From: Thiohalophilus sp046483665
GTDB lineage: Bacteria > Pseudomonadota > Gammaproteobacteria > UBA6429 > Thiohalophilaceae
Reading direction: 5' to 3'
Length of the DNA: 18,833 nt
NCBI RefSeq assembly: GCF_046483665.1
Contig: NZ_JAWOCR010000003.1
Span: forward strand, 1-18,833
Position numbers and translations under genes: made by a program. This document shows positions 7,057 to 14,809 of this stretch, piece by piece. A model generated the notes under the pieces. The model was not told the origin of the DNA, ran no database searches, and saw only the letters and a program-made list of their open reading frames with translations. How positions within the stretch are numbered: position 1 is the first letter of the stretch; each line of letters begins with the position of its first letter.

Positions 7057-9918
7057 TTACGCGTGTAACCGCTCTTCACCGGCACCCTCTACATTCTCCA
7101 CACAACGCCCGCACAACTCGGGATGATCCGGGTTATGGCTCACATCCTCGCGATGATGCCAGCAACGCACGCACTTGGCATGCGGTGAGGCGGAGACGGA
7201 GACCCAGATCTCATCGTTGCCCGTCAGCGTGTAGTGCTGTGCTTCGGCGGGCGGATCGCCGGCCAGGTAGAGCCGCGCATCCGAGGTAATCAGCACAAAC
7301 CGCAGCTCGTTCTCGATCAGGGCCAGCGCATCATAAATTTCCCGTCCGCAATAGATGCCGACTTCGGCATCAAGATTGGCGCCGATACCGCCTGCCACGC
7401 GCAGGTTTTCCAGTTCTTTGTTCACCGCGTCCCGCACCTGCATGATCCGTTGCCAGTACGCCAGCTCGTCAGCTGCCATTGGCTCATCAGCAAACATGCG
7501 CGGCAGGTCGTACCAGGTATTGAGCAACACCGACGCGCTGCGCTCACCGGGAATGTTCTCCCAGATATCCTCGGCGGTAAAACTCAACACCGGCGCCATC
7601 CAGCGTACCAGCGCCTCTGCAATATAATACGCCGCGGTCTGTGCCGAACGCCGGGCCACGCTCGCCGTGGGCATGGTGTACTGGCGATCCTTGATCACAT
7701 CCAGGTAGAAACTGCTCAGGTCCACCGCGCAGAAGTTATGCATCAGCTGATAGATGGTATGGAACTCGTAGTTCTCATACGCGGCCTCAACCTGTTGCTG
7801 GATCTCGCGGGTACGTTCCACTGCCCATTTGTCCAGGCTGAGCATCTGTTCCGGCGCGACCGTATGTTGTGCCGGGTCAAAGTCGCCCAGGTTGGCCAGC
7901 AGATAACGGGCGGTATTGCGCATGCGCCGATAGGCATCGGCCGTGCGCTTGAGAATTTCATCGGAAACGCGTATCTCGCCGCTGTAATCGGTGGACGCCA
8001 CCCACAGGCGCAGGATGTCCGCGCCCAGGTTGTTGATCACCTTTTGCGGCGCCACCACGTTGCCCTTCGACTTGGACATCTTCTGGCCTTTGGCATCGAC
8101 CGTGAATCCGTGGGTCAGCACGGCTTTATAGGGCGCGCTGTCCTGCATCGCGACCGCCGTCAGCAGCGAGGACTGGAACCAGCCGCGATGCTGATCGGAG
8201 CCTTCCAGATAAAGATCGGCGGCGGGATAATCCTTTAAACCGAGACGCGCACTCAATACCGCGAAATGGGTCACGCCCGAGTCAAACCAGACATCGAGCG
8301 TATCGCGGACCTGTTCGTAATCATCAGCCTCGTCACCCAGCAATGTTTTGACGTCCAGCTCGAACCAGGTATCAATGCCCTTCTGTTCAATACTTTTCGC
8401 CACCTGCTCAATGATCTTGCTGGTTTCAGGATGTAACTTGCCGCTCTGTTTGTGCACAAACAACGTGATCGGCACGCCCCAGGTGCGCTGGCGCGAGATG
8501 CACCAGTCAGGCCGGTTCTCCACCATACCGATGATGCGCGCTTCGCCCCACTGCGGCATCCAGCAGGTTTTGCCAATGGCTTCAAGGGCTTTTTTACGCA
8601 ATGCGTTCTGATCCATGGCGATAAACCATTGCGGCGTGGCGCGAAAGATGATCGGGGTTTTGTGCCGCCAGCAATGCGGATAACTGTGACGCAGCGCTTC
8701 CTCGTGCACCAGTTTGTTGTGCGCCTTGAGCGCGTCGATCACACTGTCGTTGGCCTTGAACACATGCTGACCTTCAAACAACGGCGTGCCCTCGACAAAC
8801 TTGCCATCTCCCCCCACCGGGTTGTCCACCTTGAGGTGATAACGCTGTCCGACCACATAGTCGTCCTGACCGTGACCGGGCGCGGTGTGCACGGCGCCGG
8901 TACCCGCTTCCAGGGTGACATGCTCGCCGCAGATGATCGGCACTTCACGCTCGTAGAAAGGATGCTGTAATTTGAGATCCTCGAGATCGGCGCCCTTGCA
9001 ATAGGCCATCACGCGATAGTCTTCCACTCCCCAGCGCGCCATGATATCGCCCAGCATGGCCTCGGCGACGATCAGCCGCTCGGGCACATGATCGCCCACC
9101 CCGTCGCACTGGACCACGGCATAATCAAGTTCGGGATTGACCGCCACCGCCTGGTTGGCCGGCAGGGTCCAGGGGGTCGTGGTCCAGATCACCACCGAGA
9201 TCGGTCCCTTGCCTTCATGATCCGTCACATGATGACAGCGGCTCAGCAACGCGGTTTCGTTCAACAGTTCAAAGCGCACGTCGATGGCCGGCGAGGTTTT
9301 GTCCTCGTATTCCACTTCCGCCTCGGCCAGCGCCGAGGCGCAATCGACACACCAGTGTACCGGCTTGAAGCCCTTGTGCAGATGGCCCTGATCGATGATC
9401 TTGCCCAGCGCCCGCACAATGTCGGCCTCGAACTGGAAGTCCATGGTCAGATAGGGATGCTCCCAGTCACCCAGCACGCCCAGCCGTTTGAAGTCTTCGC
9501 GCTGGCCGTCCACCTGCTCGGCGGCATAGTCACGACAGGCGGCACGGAACTTGTCATGCGAGACGCCGACACCGGCCTTGCCGATTTTCTTCTCGACCTG
9601 CAACTCGATCGGCAGACCGTGACAATCCCAGCCGGGGATATAGGGGGCATCATACCCGGCCAGGGTTTTGGACTTGATAATGATGTCCTTGAGGATCTTG
9701 TTAACGGCGTGACCGATATGAATATCGCCGTTGGCATAGGGCGGGCCGTCGTGCAGCAGGAACAGCGGCCGGTTTTCGGCTTTGGCCTGCTCGCGCAACT
9801 TTTTATACAGGCCCATCGCGTACCAGCGCTGGAGAAAGTCCGGCTCGCGTTTGGCCAGGTTGCCACGCATGGGGAAATCGGTTTGCGGCAAATTGAGAGT
9901 CTGTTTGTAATCAGTCAC
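7057..9918 (-). CDS. ileS: Isoleucine--tRNA ligase
   Basis: Class Ia aminoacyl-tRNA synthetase that charges tRNA-Ile, with an editing domain that clears mischarged valine. The chain has 953 residues (E. coli: 938). The ATP-binding HIGH motif is at 67-70 (YANGDIHIGHAVNK) and KMSKS at 613-617 (KGQKMSKSKGN). The inserted CP1 editing domain carries TTTPWTLPANQAVA and GTGAVHTAPGHG. A C-terminal zinc site is formed by C916, C919, C936 and C939. The start is a GTG: the N-terminus MTDYKQTLNLPQTDFPMRG aligns with the E. coli protein from its first residue. The gene begins 31 bases after ribF and is probably cotranscribed with it. Nothing suggests a resistance-type (mupirocin) variant; the bacterial architecture is ordinary. 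Confidence 0.98.
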   Translation of the reverse strand: MTDYKQTLNLPQTDFPMRGNLAKREPDFLQRWYAMGLYKKLREQAKAENRPLFLLHDGPPYANGDIHIGHAVNKILKDIIIKSKTLAGYDAPYIPGWDCHGLPIELQVEKKIGKAGVGVSHDKFRAACRDYAAEQVDGQREDFKRLGVLGDWEHPYLTMDFQFEADIVRALGKIIDQGHLHKGFKPVHWCVDCASALAEAEVEYEDKTSPAIDVRFELLNETALLSRCHHVTDHEGKGPISVVIWTTTPWTLPANQAVAVNPELDYAVVQCDGVGDHVPERLIVAEAMLGDIMARWGVEDYRVMAYCKGADLEDLKLQHPFYEREVPIICGEHVTLEAGTGAVHTAPGHGQDDYVVGQRYHLKVDNPVGGDGKFVEGTPLFEGQHVFKANDSVIDALKAHNKLVHEEALRHSYPHCWRHKTPIIFRATPQWFIAMDQNALRKKALEAIGKTCWMPQWGEARIIGMVENRPDWCISRQRTWGVPITLFVHKQSGKLHPETSKIIEQVAKSIEQKGIDTWFELDVKTLLGDEADDYEQVRDTLDVWFDSGVTHFAVLSARLGLKDYPAADLYLEGSDQHRGWFQSSLLTAVAMQDSAPYKAVLTHGFTVDAKGQKMSKSKGNVVAPQKVINNLGADILRLWVASTDYSGEIRVSDEILKRTADAYRRMRNTARYLLANLGDFDPAQHTVAPEQMLSLDKWAVERTREIQQQVEAAYENYEFHTIYQLMHNFCAVDLSSFYLDVIKDRQYTMPTASVARRSAQTAAYYIAEALVRWMAPVLSFTAEDIWENIPGERSASVLLNTWYDLPRMFADEPMAADELAYWQRIMQVRDAVNKELENLRVAGGIGANLDAEVGIYCGREIYDALALIENELRFVLITSDARLYLAGDPPAEAQHYTLTGNDEIWVSVSASPHAKCVRCWHHREDVSHNPDHPELCGRCVENVEGAGEERLHA

Positions 9919-9949
9919 GATATTAATCCGTAGTGGCGTTCAGTGATGT

Positions 9950-10882
9950 TCAATGATGGGCAGCAAAGTAAGCCCGGGTCTGTTCGACATCGGTGTCGAT
10001 CTGCTGCTTGAGCCGTTCCAGCGAGTCGTACTTTTCCTCGTCGCGTAATTTGTGCCTGAAACTGACCTGGATATGTCGCCCGTATATGTCCTGGTTGAAA
10101 TCGAGAATAAACACTTCCAGCAGGGCACGCGTGCCATCCACGGTCGGCCGGGTACCGAGGCTGGCGGCCCCCTGCAGCGGCTCACGCTCCAGCCCGAATA
10201 CGTCTACCGCAAAGATACCCTGCAAGGGCGTCACCCGTCGATGCAGGTGAATGTTGGCGGTAGGAAACCCGAGCTGGCGGCCCAGCCGATCGCCGTGCGC
10301 CACCCGCCCGCTCATGCGATAGTCACGTCCCAGCAACCGTTCGGCGGCGCCCATGTCGCCGGCTTCCAGCGCCTGACGAATGCGCGTGCTGCTGACCCGC
10401 TCGCCGTCGATCTCGAAGGTATGCATGTTGACCACCGTGAAGCCGTGTTCGTCGCCGGCGGCGCGCAAGTCATCGATGTTCCCGGCCCGGCCGCGGCCAA
10501 AACGAAAATCATCACCGACCACCAGGTACTTAACGCCCAGCCCATCGACCAGCACCTGCTGAATGAATTCCGCGGGACTCAGCTGCGCCAGCTTGCGATT
10601 GAACGCCAGACATAGCACCCGATCCACGGCATAGCGACGCAGGGCCTGAATCTTTTCCCGAAAGCGGGTCAGACGCGAGGGCGCTGCGCCGGGTTTGAAA
10701 TACTCCAGCGGCTGGGGCTCGAAGGTAATTACCACTGTCGGCAGACACAGTTCGCCGGCCTTCTCCGCCAGCTGGCCGATGACCGCCTGATGGCCCAGAT
10801 GCACCCCGTCGAAATTGCCGATGGTCGCCACGCAACCGTGGTGACGGGGGCGCAGGTTATGCAGACCGCGGATCAGCTCCAT
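9950..10882 (-). CDS. ribF: Bifunctional riboflavin kinase / FAD synthetase
   Basis: RibF phosphorylates riboflavin to FMN and adenylylates FMN to FAD. The N-terminal nucleotidyltransferase domain shows GNFDGVHLGH (22-31) with its HxGH-type site, FEPQPLEYF and VGDDFRFGRGR. The C-terminal flavokinase domain shows GRVAHGDRLGRQLGFPTANI (PTAN motif) and ASLGTRPTV. The ATG at 10882 gives 310 residues beginning MELIRGLHNL, which aligns with E. coli RibF. An in-frame TTG at 10912 would add ten residues but falls within the predicted promoter, so it is rejected. GGCGG about 10 bases upstream may be the ribosome site. It is the first gene after the extended -10 promoter and is followed by ileS. Confidence 0.96.
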   Translation of the reverse strand: MELIRGLHNLRPRHHGCVATIGNFDGVHLGHQAVIGQLAEKAGELCLPTVVITFEPQPLEYFKPGAAPSRLTRFREKIQALRRYAVDRVLCLAFNRKLAQLSPAEFIQQVLVDGLGVKYLVVGDDFRFGRGRAGNIDDLRAAGDEHGFTVVNMHTFEIDGERVSSTRIRQALEAGDMGAAERLLGRDYRMSGRVAHGDRLGRQLGFPTANIHLHRRVTPLQGIFAVDVFGLEREPLQGAASLGTRPTVDGTRALLEVFILDFNQDIYGRHIQVSFRHKLRDEEKYDSLERLKQQIDTDVEQTRAYFAAHH

Positions 10883-10913
10883 GATTGATTTACACCGCCG
10901 GAAAAAGGCCAAA

Positions 10914-10922
10914 AGTATAACA
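10914..10922 (-). promoter_or_regulatory. Extended -10 promoter for ribF
   Basis: The minus strand reads TGTTATACT, an extended -10 element (TGn followed by TATACT, 5 of 6 to consensus). The -35 region is poor, as such promoters tolerate. The implied start near 10907 leaves a leader of about 25 bases before the ribF ATG. It probably drives ribF and the downstream ileS series. Inferred by motif only. Confidence 0.6.
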
Positions 10923-10976
10923 AAAACAAGGGGCTGTTAGCGAAAAAACCCCGGGATTCAGGCAAATGAAATAACA

Positions 10977-11048
10977 CTCTCGCCAAGACGCAGAGCCGCC
11001 AAGAAAAGATGACTGTTCTTCTTTGCGAGCTTAGCGTCTTTGCGAGAG
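10977..11048. repeat. Imperfect 29/30-base inverted repeat between murJ and ribF
   Basis: The left arm (10977-11005, starting CTCTCGCCAAGACGC) and right arm (11019-11048, ending GCGTCTTTGCGAGAG) pair at about 25 of 29 positions around a 13-base loop. The GCGTCTTTGCG-type words belong to a degenerate repeat often seen between genes of unrelated bacteria. It lies 22 bases after murJ, so the hairpin could limit readthrough from murJ. A related unpaired stretch occurs at 16060-16096. Confidence 0.7.
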
Positions 11049-11070
11049 ATCATTCCCTGCCTTTAGCAGG

Positions 11071-12630
11071 CTAACCCGACACCGGCCGGCGGAACTGGCC
11101 GAAACGCAGGCCGCTTAAGGCCAGGACGGCAAAGTAGATAATGGCGCCGACCGGAATCAGCCAGCCCAGATGGGTCAGGCGCTCGGTCAATGTGTAGTCG
11201 ACCCACTGTGCCCAGTTGCCAGCCAGGACCCAGAGGCTGGCGCCCATCACCCCGCCGGCCAGAATCACGCGTATAAAATAGAGTCCCCAGCCGGCTTCGG
11301 GGCTGAACACTCCGTCGCGCAACAGACCGCGTAACAGCAGCATGGCATTAATGAAAGAGGAGAGCGTGGTCGCCAGCGCCAGCCCGGCATGGGGCGCGGA
11401 ATAGCCCACCTGCACCAGTGTCACCACCAGGATCACATTGAAAATCATGTTGGCGAGCATGGCGATCAACGCCACTTTCATCGGCGTTTTCGTGTCCTGG
11501 CGGGCGAAGTAGCCCGGCACCAGCACCTTGACCAGCATAAAACCGAGCAGACCGAAGCTGTAGGCGATCAACGCCAGCGCCATCATGCTCAGATCATGGC
11601 CGCCCTTGCCGCCGTATAAAAACAGGGTCGCCAGGATCGGCCCGGCCAGCACACCGAGCGCGACTGCCGCCGGCAGGCCGATGAGCACGACCCAGCGCAA
11701 CGCCCAGTCCAGGGTGCGCGAGAAAGCCAGCGAGTCCTGGCGGGCAAACTTCTCGGACAAATAGGGCAGGATCACGGTGGCCAGGCCGATGCCGAACAGC
11801 CCCAGTGGAAACTCCATCATGCGATCGGCGAAATAAAGCCAGGTAATACTGCCGAAGGCGAGAAACGAGGCCACCATCACGTCGAACAGCAAATTGATCT
11901 GCATGGCCGAAGAGCCGATGATCCCCGGCAGCATCAGCTTCATGATGCGCCGTACCCCCGAATCGCGCCAGCCCCAACGCGGCCAGCGCAACAGCCGAAG
12001 TTTGAGCAAAAACGGCAGCTGCAACAGCAATTGCGCCACCCCGGCGATCAGCACCCCCCAGGCCAGGGCCATGGCCGGCACGGCAAAATAATCCGACAGC
12101 CACAGGGCCGCCCCGATCAGGCTCAGGTTGAGCAGCACCGGGGTAAACGCCGGCAGGGCGAAGCGACCGTAGGTGTTGAGCACCCCGCCGGACAGCGCGG
12201 TCAGGGAGATAAAAAAGATGTAGGGAAAGGTGATGCGCAGCATCTCGGCGGTCAGATCCACCTGCCCCGGATCGCCGATATAGCCCAGCGCGATCAGCAT
12301 GACGAACAGGGGCGTCACCAGCACCACCAGTGCGGTGAGAATCAGTAGCACCACCCCCAGCGTGCCGGCGGTGGCAGCGATCAAATCCCGCACTGCCGCC
12401 TCGTCGCGCTGGACCTTGTACTCGGCCAGCACCGGCACAAAGGCCTGGGCGAAGGCCCCCTCGGCGAACAAGCGGCGCAGAAAATTGGGGATCTTGAAAG
12501 CAATCAAAAAGGCGTCGGTGGCCCTGCCGAACTCGAACACGGCGGCGAACACCACATCCCGCACCAGGCCGGTGATGCGGGAGATCAGGGTCATGCTGCT
12601 GAAAATGGCGGTGGACCGTAACAGTCCCAT
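11071..12630 (-). CDS. murJ: Lipid II flippase MurJ (MviN)
   Basis: Inner-membrane MOP-superfamily flippase that moves lipid II across the membrane for peptidoglycan synthesis. It has 519 residues with about 14 hydrophobic segments. The N-terminus carries the family block SRITGLVRDVVFA, then ATDAFLIAFKIPNFLRRLFAEGAFAQAFVPVLAEYK. Arginines R18, R24 and R52 correspond in position to residues known to be essential in E. coli MurJ. DRMMEFPLGLFGIGLATVILPYLSEKFA is the conserved central block. The ATG at 12630 matches the family N-terminus (MxLLRS); only a weak GAGA lies upstream. murJ is divergent from rpsT across a 217-base gap, a gene pair conserved in gammaproteobacteria. An AT-rich stretch (about 12651-12680) before murJ probably holds its promoter, but no convincing pair of boxes is seen. 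Confidence 0.96.
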   Translation of the reverse strand: MGLLRSTAIFSSMTLISRITGLVRDVVFAAVFEFGRATDAFLIAFKIPNFLRRLFAEGAFAQAFVPVLAEYKVQRDEAAVRDLIAATAGTLGVVLLILTALVVLVTPLFVMLIALGYIGDPGQVDLTAEMLRITFPYIFFISLTALSGGVLNTYGRFALPAFTPVLLNLSLIGAALWLSDYFAVPAMALAWGVLIAGVAQLLLQLPFLLKLRLLRWPRWGWRDSGVRRIMKLMLPGIIGSSAMQINLLFDVMVASFLAFGSITWLYFADRMMEFPLGLFGIGLATVILPYLSEKFARQDSLAFSRTLDWALRWVVLIGLPAAVALGVLAGPILATLFLYGGKGGHDLSMMALALIAYSFGLLGFMLVKVLVPGYFARQDTKTPMKVALIAMLANMIFNVILVVTLVQVGYSAPHAGLALATTLSSFINAMLLLRGLLRDGVFSPEAGWGLYFIRVILAGGVMGASLWVLAGNWAQWVDYTLTERLTHLGWLIPVGAIIYFAVLALSGLRFGQFRRPVSG

Positions 12631-12772
12631 GGCGGCGTCTCTATCGTGTTGTTATTCAATAATTTTTTAGTTTGTAACCACTTACATCCCCACCGGCTGG
12701 CGGGCCGACCTGCGCATCTTACCCCACCGGCCGGGGCGCTGAATACGCAGCTGATGAAATTTCGCCAGGTCG

Positions 12773-12801
12773 TTGACATTTGGGGGCAAAACCACCATCA
12801 T
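12773..12801 (+). promoter_or_regulatory. Sigma-70-type promoter for rpsT
   Basis: A consensus -35 TTGACA (12773-12778) is followed after 17 bases by CATCAT (12796-12801), 4 of 6 to the -10 consensus. Transcription would start near 12808, giving a leader of about 40 bases before the TTG start of rpsT. Confidence 0.6.
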
Positions 12802-12847
12802 ACGCGGCCTTCGAATTTACGAAATTGATTGAGTCAGGAGAGACGTT

Positions 12848-13108
12848 TTGGCCAACACTGCACAATCCCGCAAACGGGCGCGTCAGGCGGAAAACAACCG
12901 CCAGCACAACGCGGCCTATCGTTCCAAATTCCGCACCTTCGTCAAGAAAGTGCTCGGCGCAGTGAAAGCCGGCGACAAGGCCCAGGCCGAACAGGCCTAC
13001 AAGCAAGCCGTGGCCGTCATCGACAAAACCACCAGCAAGGGCCTGATTCACAAGAACAAGGCCGCCCGGCACAAAAGCCGGCTCAATGCCCGCATCCGCG
13101 CGATGTAA
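12848..13108 (+). CDS. rpsT: 30S ribosomal protein S20
   Basis: S20 binds the 5' domain of 16S rRNA early in small-subunit assembly. The 86-residue basic, helical protein begins MANTAQSRKRARQAENNRQHN and ends KNKAARHKSRLNARIRAM; length and sequence are typical. The start codon is TTG, with AGGAG (12836-12840) seven bases upstream. A UUG start is also known for E. coli rpsT, where S20 represses its own translation, so the same control is plausible here. It is transcribed alone: promoter at 12773-12801, strong terminator at 13132-13163. It is divergent from murJ and convergent with the receiver gene. Confidence 0.98.
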   Translation: MANTAQSRKRARQAENNRQHNAAYRSKFRTFVKKVLGAVKAGDKAQAEQAYKQAVAVIDKTTSKGLIHKNKAARHKSRLNARIRAM

Positions 13109-13131
13109 TCGGGGCAGCCTGCTGCAAACAT

Positions 13132-13163
13132 AAAAAAAGCCGGATAGTAATCCGGCTTTTTTT
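13132..13163. terminator. Bidirectional rho-independent terminator (rpsT / receiver gene)
   Basis: Stem GCCGGAT (13139-13145) and ATCCGGC (13150-13156) with an AGTA loop, seven A before and seven T after. The symmetry lets it stop transcription from rpsT (+) and from the receiver gene ending at 13182 (-). Confidence 0.93.
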
Positions 13164-13181
13164 ATGCCCGAAACAGACTGT

Positions 13182-13559
13182 TCAGGCGGCGGAGCGGACC
13201 TCCTGAAGCAGGGTATCCAGTTGCTCCAGGGTAAAAGGTTTGTGCAGGGTGCCCAGCATCCTGACGCCGGCCTCATGGGCCACGTTCATTGCCGCCTGCG
13301 CCATCTCACTGGCCGCGGCGGTGACAAAAATGCAGGGTTTGCCCGGCTGCAGCTGGCCCAGTTCCACCGCGAAATCCACCCCGCTCATGGCCGGCATGTT
13401 GATATCCAGCAATACCAGATCGTAGGCCGCCTGCCGCAGCCGGCGCAGGCCTTCATGACCGTCCTCAACACAATCCACCTCACTCTCGCCCAGCTGCCCG
13501 AACATGCTCCCTATCAGCCGACCGAGCTGAACATCATCATCCACCACCAGAATCTTCAT
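13182..13559 (-). CDS. Stand-alone response regulator receiver protein
   Basis: Single CheY-like receiver domain of 125 residues with no output domain. Acidic residues D7-D9 (VVDDDV) bind magnesium, D52 (LLDINMP) is the expected phosphoacceptor, T80 (IFVTAAA) the switch Thr and K107 (LHKPF) the conserved Lys. All key residues are intact, so it should be phosphorylatable. No histidine kinase is visible nearby, so its partner is unknown. A good ribosome site, AGGGGAG, precedes the ATG. A TTGACA on the minus strand (13621-13626) in the 104-base gap after proB may be a -35 box, but no good -10 follows. In Pseudomonas this position between proB and rpsT holds a short hypothetical gene, so the locus appears variable. 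Chemotaxis-, pilus- or phosphorelay-type roles are all possible; none is shown. Confidence 0.9.
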   Translation of the reverse strand: MKILVVDDDVQLGRLIGSMFGQLGESEVDCVEDGHEGLRRLRQAAYDLVLLDINMPAMSGVDFAVELGQLQPGKPCIFVTAAASEMAQAAMNVAHEAGVRMLGTLHKPFTLEQLDTLLQEVRSAA

Positions 13560-13663
13560 TACGCTCCCCTGTTACTCATCTCGGTAGAATGGGCACGGGA
13601 TTCTTCCCGATAACCCCGCCTGTCAAAGTAATATCGGCCAGGGGCGCACCCGACTTTACGCGC

Positions 13664-14788
13664 TTACACCAGCACCATGTTGTCGCGGTGAATCAGCTCC
13701 GGCTCGTCGACATAACCCAGAATCGACTCAATAGCTTCGCTTGGCTGGCCCATGATGCGACGCACCTCGTCGGCATTGTAGTTGACCAGCCCCCGGGCCA
13801 CTTCCCGACCCTCGGGGCTGACGCAGGCGACCATCTCGCCGCGCACAAAATCGCCGCTCACCCCGCGCACGCCGACCGCCAGCAGGCTGCGCCCCGACTG
13901 TTGCAGTACTTTGACCGCCCCGGCATCGAGCTCCAACCGGCCGCGCATTTGCAAATGACCGGCCAGCCATTGTTTGCGCGCCGCCAGCGGTGCCTGCTCG
14001 GCATATAACAGGCTTCCCAGGGCCTCCCCGGCCCGCAGCCGGGTCAGCACCTGGTCTTCGTGCCCCGAGGCGATCACCGAAGAAGTGCCGGAGCGCGCCG
14101 CCAGGCGCGCGGCACGCAGCTTGGTTTTCATCCCGCCCCGACCCAGTACCCCGGCGCCATCGGAGGCCATGGCATCCAGCGATTCATCATGGGCCGGCGC
14201 CTCCTCGATGAGCGTGGCATCACTGTGCTGGCGCGGATCCCGATCGTACAGTCCCTGCTGATCGGTCAGAATAATCAGGGTATCGGCTTCCACCAGGTTG
14301 GCGACCAGCGCAGCCAGAGTGTCGTTATCGCCGAAGCGGATCTCGTCGGTCACCACGGTGTCATTTTCGTTGATCACCGGAATGACCCCCAGTTGCAGCA
14401 GACTACGCACCGCGCTGCGGGCGTTAAGATAACGCTTGCGGCTGGTGAGATCATCGTGGGTCAGCAGGACCTGGGCGGTATGCAGGTTATCCCGGGCAAA
14501 ACGTGACTCGTAGGCCTGAATCAACCCCATCTGTCCCACGGCGGCGGCGGCCTGCAGATGGTGCAGGGCGCTGGGGCGCTGCTTCCAGCCCAGCCGGGAC
14601 ATACCCTCGGCCACCGCGCCGGAGGAGACCAGCACGATTTCCACTCCCTGCTCCACCAGGGCGGTCATCTGCGCTACCCAGTCATCCAGCCCGTCGCGGT
14701 TGAGGCCGGCGCCGTCGCGCGTCAGCAGGGCGCTGCCGATCTTGATGACCCAGCGCTGCGAGGTTTTCAGTTGTTGCCGTCTGGCCAT
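13664..14788 (-). CDS. proB: Glutamate 5-kinase
   Basis: First enzyme of proline synthesis: it phosphorylates glutamate to gamma-glutamyl phosphate, handed to ProA, which is not in this window. From the ATG at 14788 it has 374 residues. An amino-acid-kinase domain shows VIKIGSALLT (14-23), VSSGAVAEG (54-62), INENDTVV (139-146), FGDNDTLAALVANL (152-165) and LTDQQGLYDRDPR (174-186), then GRGGMKTKLRAARLA. A C-terminal PUA domain follows (from about 270, ending RDNMVLV). An in-frame GTG at 14803 would add five residues but lacks a ribosome site, so the ATG is preferred. It starts 21 bases after obgE, the gammaproteobacterial obgE-proB pairing. Feedback inhibition by proline is usual for the family. 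Confidence 0.96.
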   Translation of the reverse strand: MARRQQLKTSQRWVIKIGSALLTRDGAGLNRDGLDDWVAQMTALVEQGVEIVLVSSGAVAEGMSRLGWKQRPSALHHLQAAAAVGQMGLIQAYESRFARDNLHTAQVLLTHDDLTSRKRYLNARSAVRSLLQLGVIPVINENDTVVTDEIRFGDNDTLAALVANLVEADTLIILTDQQGLYDRDPRQHSDATLIEEAPAHDESLDAMASDGAGVLGRGGMKTKLRAARLAARSGTSSVIASGHEDQVLTRLRAGEALGSLLYAEQAPLAARKQWLAGHLQMRGRLELDAGAVKVLQQSGRSLLAVGVRGVSGDFVRGEMVACVSPEGREVARGLVNYNADEVRRIMGQPSEAIESILGYVDEPELIHRDNMVLV

Positions 14789-14809
14789 GCCGTCTTGTTC
14801 CACTTCGCG

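Noticed and set aside
7234..8238. 334-codon plus-strand frame inside ileS, and a similar one at 9088-9933
   Set aside because: Both are antisense to conserved ileS domains, with no ribosome site or recognisable domain.
10883..10912. Ten-residue longer RibF starting at TTG 10912
   Set aside because: It would begin at or upstream of the predicted transcription start, and the homologous N-terminus begins at the ATG at 10882.
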